The notes beneath the pieces are model-generated. The model was not told the origin of the DNA. It worked only from the letters and a program-made list of their open reading frames with translations, and did no database searches. Shown in pieces: positions 11,190-23,265 of a stretch of DNA of 64,000 bases (position 1 is the stretch's first letter; each line of letters opens with the position of its first letter). Both the position numbers and the translations under genes were made by a program. Where the stretch lies: contig CAJHZI010000775.1 in assembly GCA_905160935.1 (NCBI GenBank), positions 350,001-414,000 on the forward strand. The letters are read 5' to 3'. The stretch is from Enchytraeus crypticus (Eukaryota > Annelida > Clitellata > Enchytraeida > Enchytraeidae).

Positions 11190-13690
11190 TCATATTATGC
11201 GTAACGAAGATAGATTATTATCAATTCCAGGTTACGATTTAATATCCGTAAATTTGCACTCAAAGTATGGCAGAGCTTCGTATGTGAGAAACAACATATC
11301 TGATGCAGAAGTGGGGCAATTGTTCACATTTTGCGACACGTTCTCCGTTGGAGACTTTCACCTAGTGAACGTCTACAAATCTCCTAGCATGGAATGGGAT
11401 AAGACAATGCAGCCCGAGCTACCCCATCCTGGATTATTCGTTGGTGATTTTAATAGTCATCATATATAATGATAATCAAGATATTGAAAAATTGGTGGAA
11501 TGGGCGTCAAATATGGGATTATGTCTAGTGCATGACCCAAAACAGAAAGGAACATTTCACTCAGCCCGATGGATACGTGATCACAATCCTGACTTATGCT
11601 GGGTCACAACAAGAAACGGTCATGCTCAGCCAGCAACGGTAACAGTTTTGGACAACTTTCCCCGCAGTCAGCATAGACCGATTCTCATACAAGTGGGCTT
11701 GAAAATTCCGATTGTGAAATAGTACACCGAAGCCTAGATGGAATTTTCGTAAGGCCAAGTGGTCGATATTTACGGAGACCGAAGTGTGCCAGCCATTCCT
11801 ACGACGACGGCCTCGATAGACGAATGCTACAATCGTTTCAAGCAGGCTATATGGAAAGCAGCTGCAAAGTCAATACCTCGGGGTATCAGGCCAAGTTATA
11901 TTACAGGCATCAACGATGAATGTGCGGAGCTGCTAAGGGAATATAAGAAAACAGGTGAAGCTGATGTAGCAGATAAAGTAATTGAAGCGCTTGACAGCAG
12001 CCGTAGAGCAAAATGGCGAGAGATTACGTCAGAGAAGAGCTTTTCAAGATCAAGCAGAAAATCTTGGAGTCTCATTCGTAGATTAGGAGCCGCCGAAAAA
12101 CCTATTCAACCTCGTCAAGTGCCTGTCACTACTAATCAAGTTGCCTCAAGATTAGTAGAAGTGGCTCAGGCCCCCCTGGAACCGAGAACTAAACTTACAA
12201 TACAGGAGGAATGGAGGAAATTTAGGAAGTCGAATCAAAACCTCGATCAGTTCGAATCGTTTTCCGTGGAAGAATTTACACTAGCAGTGAAAGAAGTGAC
12301 AATGGGCACAGCGGCAGGTTATGATGCTATATTTCCAGAATTCCTAGCTCACCTTGGCCCACTTGCAACTATATATTCATGTCATATTTTCAACAGAGTA
12401 CAAAAAGAGAAAGTGATGCCTAGAGACTGGAGGCAAGTTAAGGTGATTGCAATTCCTAAACCGGGTAAGGACCCAAAATGTGCATCTAACTACCGCCCGA
12501 TTTCATACAGACGTTTCAGAGTTCATATGAACGACGGGAAAAGTCGATGGAGGAATCAAATGAGTGGTCTCCCACAGGGATCTGTTCTCTCTCCTACCCT
12601 ATTTAACCTTTACATCAGTGAACTGCCTCCGACTACTGCGCGACAGTTCGCTTACGCGGATGACATTTGTTGCGCTGTCCAAGGTCGAACATTTGGAGAA
12701 ATAGAGCGTACATGAAATAACGATCTGTTGCTGATGACTAAATATCTAAAGAAATGGCGGCTCATTCCAAGCTCCACAAAAACAGTCACAAGTGTGTTTC
12801 GTCTCCATAATGCTAAAGCTAACTACAAGCTCAATGTGTCTATGGATGGTATACAGTTACCCTTTAATCCTCTACCGGTTTATCTTGGTGTAACGTTGGA
12901 TTGTACGCTGTTGTTCAAGGAGCATTTGAGTAAAACGGCAGCAAAAATAAAGTCGAGAAATAATCTGTTGCAGAAATTGGCGGGAACAACCTGGGGCGCG
13001 GATGCAGTCACATTAACAATATCAGCGATTGCTCTGTGCTATTCGGTGGCTGAATACTGTTGTCCATCATGGGAACGTTCGCCTCTTACAAAGCTCGTCG
13101 ATGCGCGTCTCAATGACTCCATGCACATAGTTTCTGGGACAATCAAATCGACTCCAATGCCGTGGCTCCCAGTTCTTTGTAACATACAGCCCCCTCATAT
13201 CCGTCGTAAGAAGATAACACACAAACAACTGCAGAGGGTCCGTGAAAATCATGCCCTCCCTTTACAACTGGACTTGTTTAATCTGCCTCCGAAGAGACTC
13301 AAATCTCGATATCCTGTTTGGGAGATACTGTAGCAATGTGATCCCTTGGCGTCTATGTCCCAGTGGAGATTAGAGTGGTCAATCGCTGATGTTAGAAACC
13401 ACCATCTGGTTCAGGATCCGTCTCAAGCGCTACCAGGAATGAATCTCTGCAGAGGAAGTTGATGCCATTTGAATCGTTCCGTTTCCGTACGGGTCATGGT
13501 AGATGCAGAGAAAGTGAGTTTTGTTGGAGAATTTGTGATTCACCGCTTTGTGACTGCGGCCAATCGCAAAACATGAAATATATCGTTGAGGAGTGCCCTC
13601 TAACCTGCCTACCGGGTGGACTGTCTATGCTAAGTTGCCTTAACAAGTGAAGTAACTATCTGGATTAACGCATACGCTAAATAAAAAATA
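11190..13690 (+). mobile_element. Broken jockey-like non-LTR retrotransposon
   Basis: Plus-strand fragments of one LINE open reading frame. 11197-11469 carries an AP-endonuclease part with VGDFNSHH. 11500-11722 carries the next part, including a histidine box near SQHRPI. 11759-12715 carries the linker and reverse transcriptase with NYRPIS, GLPQGSVLSPTLFN and the catalytic YADD. 12728-13333 carries thumb and tail with KWRLIPSSTKT and PVYLGVTLD. 13459-13650 has the closing Cys/His-type segment. Between NYRPIS and RVHMNDG the usual stretch of over 100 residues with the first palm aspartate is missing, and there are frame breaks, so it cannot be active. It sits in an intron of the minus-strand TBC gene, in the opposite orientation. 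Confidence 0.88.
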
Positions 13691-13872
13691 AAATATTATT
13701 ATACGTTTAATTAGAATCTAATATCATTATATCATAACATAAATCTGTACATCACTTTCCTAAGAACAGTCAAACGCAGTCAAAAAAGCTTTTTCACTGA
13801 AAATTCTGCATACTGCTTACAATAAACTAACGAATTACTTTTAAGTTGCCATTCAAAGATAGTCAAGCACTA

Positions 13873-15309
13873 CTATACAACATAAACTCCACAAACTTGA
13901 GGTTTGGCATTCTTTAGCGGAGGGATGAATATAGTAGCCTTGTACTTTTTCTCACCGGCCCCGCCCTCTCTCGCTGACTCCGCCTCCCTAGTCTGAGGCA
14001 CTGATCCCACGCGCTGATGTCTGCCCTCTGATTGATTGACAGCCGCTGGACTGGTTCCCTGTCCAGAATATTTAGCATGACGAGACGAAGCGTCGACTTC
14101 AGGACGATTTCTTGAATACAGCGATACCGAGTCACCAACAGTGCTACCATCACCTGGCAAAAATCCCCAGCTGTTCGCTCTGCGGTGAGAAGTGATAACG
14201 CTGCCGATTGTTTCGTGACCCATAGCGGCTACGCCAACCACCGAAGATGACGAAGACGATTCTACAGTTGGTGAAAGCAACGAAGAAGGGCGGGAAAAGA
14301 AATCGTCCACCAGTGAGGGGCTCACAACCTCGTTTGGAGAGGTAGTCGAGTCCAGGTTTGTGGTGTCAGTCTTGTACGGCGTTACAGTACTTAAGCTGGG
14401 CACATTTCTCTGATCATATAAATTCTCCACAGGGTCTACAATATATTTACGCATATTTTCAGAATTGCGATTGTTTTTAAGCGCTGAATCACTCTTTCCA
14501 CAAGAGGCATCGAGTTCATTGATGCTTCCTGATTGTGAAGCCACCGTTGAGCTACCAGCAACCCCTGCAACGTCAGGACTGACAACCGTTGCATCAACAG
14601 TTGGACTAACAAAGCGTTGCCCAATAACGCCTGCGTACGTACCGGCTCCGCTGTCACACACAACAACCGTTGCACGGCTGGGCTGAGCAACGGTTGTCAC
14701 TATCACCTGCTGACTGTTGCTCCACTGAGAGTAACCTCCTCTGATTGGTTGCTTCTCAGGGTTCTTCTTCCCATCGCCACTTCCAGGTAAATTACTGGAG
14801 CCAGAGTTCGACGTCATTCCAGCCCTGACATTCTGATTATCAGACCTAGATATAGCGGCAGCCATCTTCTGCCCCACCACTACGTCTTCTTTAGCAGAAT
14901 TCATCTTAAAATTGTCACTCCAATTACTTGATGGCAATGATTTATCCTGATTTGAAACAGTAGAGGTCATCATGGATTGCGCTGAACTAGCAGGACCTGC
15001 GCTAGACTGCTGTTTAGAATTTATTAGAGAGTTTCTGTCAGAAAGTTCTGACCTATTTGCCTCAGAGGAAGCCCCTGCACGGGCCTGAGGGTTAGGAGAT
15101 AAAGATGACGGTGGAATTCTTTGAGTTTCCGGAATAGTCTGCGCAGATCTCTGCGGCTTTAGAGTGGCACAGTCACCGGCACTGAGATTAAAGTAGTCTG
15201 AGTCTGGGCTGAAGGCACCACCAGCAACAGCTGAGCCCGGTGCGTCAGCATTATCATAGGCAAGTTCTTCACCGAAGTCCATACGAGCAGCGTAATCTTC
15301 TCCATTCTG
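13873..15309 (-). CDS. USP6NL: USP6NL-like exon 14 (Ser-rich tail, stop)
   Basis: Acceptor tttttcag at 15310-15317 leads into [16 protein letters not shown] in phase 0. The 478 residues are rich in Ser, Val and Asn, and end at the stop codon 13873-13875 after [15 protein letters not shown] and GVYVV. A CAG directly follows the acceptor, so a one-residue NAGNAG variant is possible. A (TA)n run lies about 45 bases upstream of the acceptor. Confidence 0.88.
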   Translation of the reverse strand, partial: QNGEDYAARMDFGEELAYDNADAPGSAVAGGAFSPDSDYFNLSAGDCATLKPQRSAQTIPETQRIPPSSLSPNPQARAGASSEANRSELSDRNSLINSKQQSSAGPASSAQSMMTSTVSNQDKSLPSSNWSDNFKMNSAKEDVVVGQKMAAAISRSDNQNVRAGMTSNSGSSNLPGSGDGKKNPEKQPIRGGYSQWSNSQQVIVTTVAQPSRATVVVCDSGAGTYAGVIGQRFVSPTVDATVVSPDVAGVAGSSTVASQSGSINELDASCGKSDSALKNNRNSENMRKYIVDPVENLYDQRNVPSLSTVTPYKTDTTNLDSTTSPNEVVSPSLVDDFFSRPSSLLSPTVESSSSSSVVGVAAMGHETIGSVITSHRRANSWGFLPGDGSTVGDSVSLYSRNRPEVDASSRHAKYSGQGTSPAAVNQSEGRHQRVGSVPQTREAESAREGGAGEKKYKATIFIPPLKNAKPQVCGVYVV

Positions 15310-15349
15310 CTGAAAAAAGAAAACTGTCGTTAACATTTGCTTGACCAGC

Positions 15350-15425
<76 letters not shown>

Positions 15426-18400
15426 ACTTCTTCATTCGTCAACATTTGACAGGAACAAAAGCAACAGTAAATCAAACAGCACAAACATAAAATTAGTATC
15501 AAAATTAAACCACCACCAATTACACAGTAATAAAGTTAATAGTTGACATAGTTAGTTAGTTAATATAGTTTCATTAATGATTTTAGATTTAGATTCATTG
15601 TCGTTCTTGGAGTTGCCCTCGTGTAAGAACCAGCTGTTAAATCTTCATTGTACTGTATAGTATTTTATAGTAGAGAAGCCTAATTACACTTATATCCTCA
15701 ATCAGTCTTCAGCTACTTAGCAAAGAGAGAATTACCTCGAGGGTTACATCAACATCCATGTCCTCCTCTAAATCATTCTCATTCCTCTCAGCATTGATCT
15801 TCACCCAGTCATCATCATCATCGCCCAACACTTCCACGTCCACTGCGTCTGATCTAATGCTGTCCAGATCTGCCAGGTGATCAACGACCAGAGACGTCAC
15901 CGAACTTCTGTAGTCTGCACCGCGCGCTGAGTGTCTGCAAGAACAACGCAACGTGTCATTCACGACAACATCTAGCACTAAGAATAGCTCTGCCAGGTGG
16001 TCCATGACCAGCGACGTCACCGAACTAATAATAGTAATAATAGCTAACTGCTATTATGGATGCTATCAAATGCATATTTAAAATCATAGTTACCTATACA
16101 AGCTAACCCTATGCTATAGACTTCATCATATGCATACCTTAAATCCTTGTTACCTATATGAGCTAACTATTATTAATAATGCCATCAAATGCATACTTAA
16201 AATCATAGGTACCTGTACAAGCTTGCTATAGACGATATCATATGCATAGGTAAAATCCTTGTTACCTATATGAACTAACTGTGCCAGTCTCATCGAGATT
16301 ATCGACCCCCGAGGGCATGCTTGACCCCACGCTAGATCTAGCCCCCAGGGGCCGGGGCTGAGGACGAGGTAGTGCTATCACCGGCCCCCCATCAGTGGGC
16401 AACATCGTCCCGTCACCCGCCCGGCCCTCCTTCACCTCCACCGAGCTGTCGCCCTGAGATTCTCTGCGCCGACCAATCAGCTGCTCTATCGTCGGCATGA
16501 CGAAGACGCCGAAGGGTTTCGTAGGCCGCTCGGAGGGCGTGGCGTTAGCTGGGGGAGGGGCAGGGAGGTCCAAGTGGGATCGGCGCAGCTTATCGAGGGA
16601 TTTCTTCAGCGTCTCAATCACGTAGTCGTCGTCGTAGCCGAAATCTTTCTCCAGTCCGCCCTGGAAAAACTCCAGCAGCTCTTCCATACCCATCTTCAGC
16701 AGTCGACCTGAAAAATTCCCAAAAACCATCAAAATATAGAGAAAATTAAATACAAAAGAAATGAAACCTCTATTTCCTATAAGCAGAAGATAGGATGAAA
16801 CTGACGTTAATATTAGCTTTTATAGTAAATACACGATAAATGAAACCTCTATATCCTATAGGTAGGATATAGGATGAAACCGACGTTAACATTGGCTTTT
16901 ATGAATATCAAAATGCAAAGTAAACAAATAAAACCACAAAAATTAAGTAAACTGCATAATTAAATTTTTTTTGTTGGGTTAAACATATGGACTTTCCTTG
17001 CTTTTTTGGTCTTTTGTGGTATTCATTAGTTCCACCTCTCTGAATGATTATCAGATTTAATAGTCTTTGAATAACGCATATTGCAGCTAGTGCAGAAATA
17101 GTAACGATCTTCCAACACCAGGAATTTTTCATTTAATGCTGTCTGCATTGGGTCTTCTAGAGTGGTTACCCATCCATGTACCCACCAAGTCCGACGTTTC
17201 TTAGCATGCTTAATAACATGCATTCCAGTAATTTAAATGTTAATTATAATAATTTACTTAACATTTTTAAAATGAGTCAAAATATACTGTAAATCAAGGT
17301 ATAAGAGGAAATGTAAATTTTGTTTATAAAATTTTAAATAAAACACAAACATTGCAGAAAAATACAACAATAATATTATCAAACAAAGTTATATACTTGC
17401 ATGAAAAAATGTAAAACATGTAAATAAAAAAATATAAAAAATACAAATAAATCTTCTTCTTACCTTAAATCCCAGATAGGGTCCGGATACGAATAGATAG
17501 TCTATCCATTCGTTAAATAAATAAATAAATGCGTAAAATAAATAAATGCAAATAAATACTTACTCTGGTGAAGCTTAAAGATGGTATAGATGATAAACGT
17601 TTAAATAATAAATAAATAAATGCATAAAAGAAAGAAATAAAAATAAATTAGTAAATAAATAAATGTAAATACGTTCTCCGATGAAGTTCAAAGATGGTAT
17701 AGCTGATCATCATCTAAATAAATAAATAAATGCATAAAATAAATAAATAAATAAATGTAAATACGTACTACGGTGAAGTTCAAAGATGGTATAGCTCATT
17801 CCAACGATGATCCTTTCTCCCTCCAACATGAACAAATCCCACAACCTCAGAGCCAGGCGAAACGGTACCTGTACCGACAAAGAAAAATGAATTACAGAAT
17901 TTTATTTAATTAAATAAAATAAAATTTATTAATTTTAGTATTTTAATTAATTTTTATTTTATTTTTTATTTTATTTTTTTCCTGGATGAGGAAACGGACG
18001 TTAAACCTTTATTATTGTTATTATTATTATTACTTATATAAGTTTCATTTCCAGAAATTCCTTCAAAAATTTTAACGAATGGAAAAGTCTCAAACAGGGG
18101 AATGACTGATGATATGATGCAGGACCAAGAGGATTTGAGAGAGGGAGGACTGCAAAAAGTCTATTCGTATCCCGACCCTGGTTAAATTGGGATTAAAGGG
18201 AAGATGATGGTGATGATGATGATTGAAGTTTTATTTATTTATTTTAATTTTCAATTAAATATTTAATTTCTATTTACTTATACTTGAGAGCGGATGTGGA
18301 GTAACGGTTAGAATGTTCGCCTGTGGATGCCAGCAGCCTGGGTTCGAAGACCAGGTCTGTCAATGCGCAAACCACTCCAAAGGAGCATACATTTAACGTA

Positions 18401-21400
18401 CATAACTCAGGACGTTCTCAGCCAAAATATTTTACTTCACAAACTTGATTATTGCTGGCAGATAAAACATACCAGTCGGGCGATTTTCACAAGTAATTTA
18501 AGGAATGATATCGTGTTTATTAATTATATTAATTCAATAGCAACTCGTAAGACGACGTTAACAGTCAAGTGATGTCAAAACGATGGTTGAAGGAGTGCGA
18601 CATACGTTAAGAAGAAGAAGGCTTATATATTTTATAGAATTATATTTCATCATCTACAACTACATTGTAAAGGCTATGTCTATTATATCAACGGCCTACT
18701 AGCAGTTACATGTATTACATCTTTAATAGAGGCTACCGTATCAGTGACTAGAGCCATCTAGTTGGTTACCTCAATGATACAAGTGAAAAATTATCAGATT
18801 ATTTTAAACAAGTGCAAATGAAAAGAAAAAATTAAAAGACACGTCGAGTGCGACATACGTTAAGAAGAAGAAGGCTTATATATTTTATAGAATTATATTT
18901 CATCATCTACAACTACATTGTAAAGGCTATGTCTATTATATCAACGGCCTACTAGCAGTTACATGTATTACATCTTTAATAGAGGCTACCGTATCAGTGA
19001 CTAGAGCCATCTAGTTGGTTACCTCAATGATACAAGTGAAAAATTATCAGATTATTTTAAACAAGTGCAAATGAAAAGAAAAAATTAAAAGACACGTCGG
19101 ATAAAAAATTAAAAGACAAAAATTCAAAAATGATAAAAATTCAATTGTATATTCAATTCAAATGATAAAAATTCATTAAAAATTCAAAAATGATAAAAAT
19201 TCAATGACACGTCGGATTCAAAGACACGTCGGATAAAGCGAAAGAAGAACAAAAACTACAAACCCTGTCGAGGAAACATTGCATGATCCACTTGATGGTG
19301 TACATGCTGCAATACATGTCATTCTTATCCTGCAGCGCAAATAAAAATAACATCATCATCATCAGCTCTCTCTCTCTCTCTTAGTGCACTGTCTACTGGC
19401 AGGTCCATGGTATATAACGCCTCCACTCTTCTCTGTCTTCCGCCTTCCTCTTCATTTCCACATATGAGTGGGTCTTTAAATCATCTAACATACCTAATCT
19501 CGGCCTGCCCCTGCCTCTTTTTTCCATTCTACCTTCTATGACCTCTTTTAATAGAACTTCCCCCCTTAGAATGTGTCCTATCCATCTCTTCTTCCTATTT
19601 CTTAATACATTTATCAACTGTCTATCTGTGCCAACTCTCTCCAGGACTTGCTCATTTGTAACCTTTTGAGTCCAGCTAATCCTCTCCATTCTTCTCCAAA
19701 TCCACATTTCCAATGCCTCCAGTTTCCTAATATCTTCCTTCCTTAAGGTCCATCAACATCATCATCTTCCATTAAACCCAGTTTAATCAGGGTCAGGATA
19801 CGAATAGACTTTCTCCAGTCCTCCCTGTCCCACACCATATCATCAGTCAATCCTCTATTTTTATTTTTTCTTTCATATTAGCACAAATAAAAATAGCAAT
19901 AGAAAAAAATTGATATGACATATTGTGATAAAGTACTCTACGACTATTAGCTATGGACAATGCAAATAGGTAAATAAATAATGGCAGAATAGATAAAAAT
20001 AGTAAAAGATAATAGAATAGGTCTTTGACTTGTAAACAAGTGGTGCAGGTCAATGTTAAAATACCTGATAAAACCACATCACATTGCTCCAACAAATCAA
20101 GTAATGCTTAGAATAAATATCTTCAGAATGATATTTAAGAAGTGTTTTACATGCTCGTGAACAAGAATACAATATTAGCCACAGTAAAGCTCTGTTAAAT
20201 ATTCTAGCCTCAAATGACTGTCACGCAATAAAATGTATAACTATTTACATTATTAATTTCAACGAATATTTTGACTACTGTAATCTACATTTAAATCTAA
20301 AGAATTAATTACAGCCCCATTAATTTAAATTCAAAATGTACATTTAAAGCAGGCTATAATTTGACTGTGAAAGTCTGCACTTACTAGGTGCTTCTTCAGC
20401 CTAGGTAAGAGTTTCTTTAGCAGTCTGTCGTGATGCTCTTGAAAACGCAGCAGCTTGGGAAATCCCGGGACGAAAAGTCCTGCGCAGATAACGAGAGTAA
20501 CAGCACAATGAAGGTTTAACTTCCATTTATCTGCTTTTGACAATGATAACAGGACTGTCTCAGAAGTCATGCTTCATGCATCGTTTAGAACTTTCAGTCA
20601 GACGAATTAAGCCAAGATAGGTACAGGATAGAATTGGTTGGTAGAGTTATATGCAATGGACCTGCCGCTAGGCAGTGCAATAGAAGAAGAAGAAGAAGGT
20701 AGAGTCACAATTGATACACTAATTGTTTGATATATTTTATAAACATTTTAGTACACATAGATGAGGGAAATTACAAATTTACAAGTACAAATAAAGTAGG
20801 GAAATAATAAGAAAAACAAAAAACATCAATGATTGATTGATTGATACTATACTAATATTCCTTACAGCCTACAAGATACAATGCTAATTACCCTTCAAGA
20901 AAGCATTATTAAGAAAAAAGAAGAGCAAATAGATGACAGCAGTTGGCGGCACATACCATGCATTGCATGCTTTTCGTCGCTCAGCAGCTGCGATAGAGCC
21001 CAGAATGCATCCTGAAAACATAAACAAACATCTTAGTTCACTCATCATCAACAACAACCTTTAGCAACCTTTATTTACAGCAGTAATCGAAACGTGATTT
21101 ATATGGCCGAGACTGACGATAGAGGAACCCAGGCGATGTATGTGTAACATATCAGTTACACATCTGAACTATCAATGCCTGCTGTTGTAGACTGAGCTGG
21201 GTTTCAACCCGTGTTTCTAATATTTCAACCCCAACCGAGCACTGTATCTGCTAAGCTACCACCACAGGGTAACAAAATTTAACAAAGATACCTATCGGCA
21301 AAGAAAAACTACAAAGGAGCTTACAGCTGAAGAGATTACAGCTGAAGAGCTTACAGATTAATAATAATAACCCACATTATAGTGAAATGATCAACTACGT

Positions 21401-23221
21401 TGATATCTATCACTTTTAATACCACATGTTAAATCCTTTAGGCAATTTTGTCCATTTTCCGTGTATCCAGTCCAGTGAATGCCCGAGATTTTACTCTCAG
21501 GTCAGCACGGCTGGGATTCGAACCCACGAGGGTTCAATTCATTTAGGATCTGTCATTTAAAACTTCATGACGTTATCTACACCTCTAACCATTGCGATAT
21601 TGAGACATTCAATTTAAATTAAATTAAATTAAATTAAATTCAAATTACATAAACATGCACTCACAAAAACCTGCACACACACATACACGTACACACACAC
21701 ATATACACATGTACACCCACACAACACTGCACACTAACCTCTTCATTGACGTACATCAGCAGCAGGGCAGCTATTTGACTCATGCCCTGACAATAGCCCA
21801 CCTCTGTGTTATACATTGAGTAAGCTGCTAGCACGTGGAATAATGCCTGCTGTCTGTATCAATCAATCAGTATATCAATCAATCAATCAATCAAACAACC
21901 CACCTAGTTGCGCTATACATTGAGTAATATGGTAGCACATGGAATACTGCCTGAGATATGCATCAATCAATCAATTAATCAATCAACCAATCAGTCAATA
22001 AATCAATCAGTCAATAAATCAATCAGTCAATTAATCAAGCAAGCTATCAAAAAAAATACTCAATCAAACAAGCAATAAATCAACCCACCTCTATGATATA
22101 CATTAAGTAATCTGCACGCAGCAAGAATAAAAAATAAATAAAGCTGTCTGTATCAACCAACCAACCACTCTACGAATCTATAATGAAATAAGAAATCAAA
22201 GAATACAAGCAAGTATGAGAGGACTGTTTTTAGTTAGTCAGGAAGTAAAATCATCAAAAGAAATCAATATATCTAACTACACTTTATAAATCGATATTAT
22301 AAATACACGCCACGGCCTATAGTACAACTAACAAACTTACTGGACGTCGTATCTCTTACGAAAGGTGATATGATTGCGATACGTTCTGTTTACATCTAAG
22401 TCTATCTGTCGTATGTCAGGAGACCAGCTTCTTGCTCTATTCTTCATATCCTGATACATCAAACAATCAATTATATAATCAATCAGTCAATAATTACCCA
22501 ATCAATTAATCAATCAATTAATCAATCAAAAAAAATACATCCGAGAATTTCTTTACACTACACTACTCAAGATATTGAACGTATTCCAAAAAACAAAAAA
22601 ACCGATTCAATCCACCTGCGTCTTTAAAACCATTTGACAAGAGTTTGCACCATTTGACCCGGAATTGCGCTATCTGACTCGGGATTAATCCAGTTTCACA
22701 TTTCAAAAGATAGGCATAATGCGTGTATGGCAATATAATCACTTAACATACGAGTTAAACCAAATAACGCAGAAAGTAGGTAAAATCACCCCAGAACAAA
22801 CATACTGTTAGGAAACCAGAAGTAGGCAAATCATTTGAAAGACTGTTCTAAATGCCATATAAGAATTTAGCTCTCTCTAAATATATATATGCATATATAT
22901 AATATATATATCTATATATAATTACATATCTATATATATATATATAGATATAATATAGTATATTATATATAATATATAATTATATATATATACCTATATA
23001 TATAGATATATATATATATATTATATAGATATATAATATCATATATATATTATATATTAATATATATATGATATTATATATATTTTATATATATATCATA
23101 TATCTATATATATCTATAATATACTATATGTATATATATTATATATATGCTATATATAGATATATATATATATAACTACATATATATATATATATATAGA
23201 TATCCTATATTATAGATATAT

Positions 23222-23265
<44 letters not shown>

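Noticed and set aside
11190-13690. Retroviral or LTR-type element
   Set aside because: Endonuclease of AP type before the reverse transcriptase and YADD within a LINE-type domain, with no LTRs, gag, protease or integrase. It is a non-LTR element, as is the one at 29725-33075. No virus-derived element was seen in the window.
16908-17223. Two small minus-strand frames in a USP6NL-like intron
   Set aside because: No recognisable similarity, overlapping each other in different frames, and not needed by the gene, whose exons 11 and 12 join in phase without them.
18285-18400. A genuine tRNA gene (also considered at 4385, 21500, 23380, 40640, 56250 and 57040)
   Set aside because: A- and B-box-like motifs are present, but no full cloverleaf could be drawn, and several recur with conserved non-tRNA bodies; they fit SINEs better.
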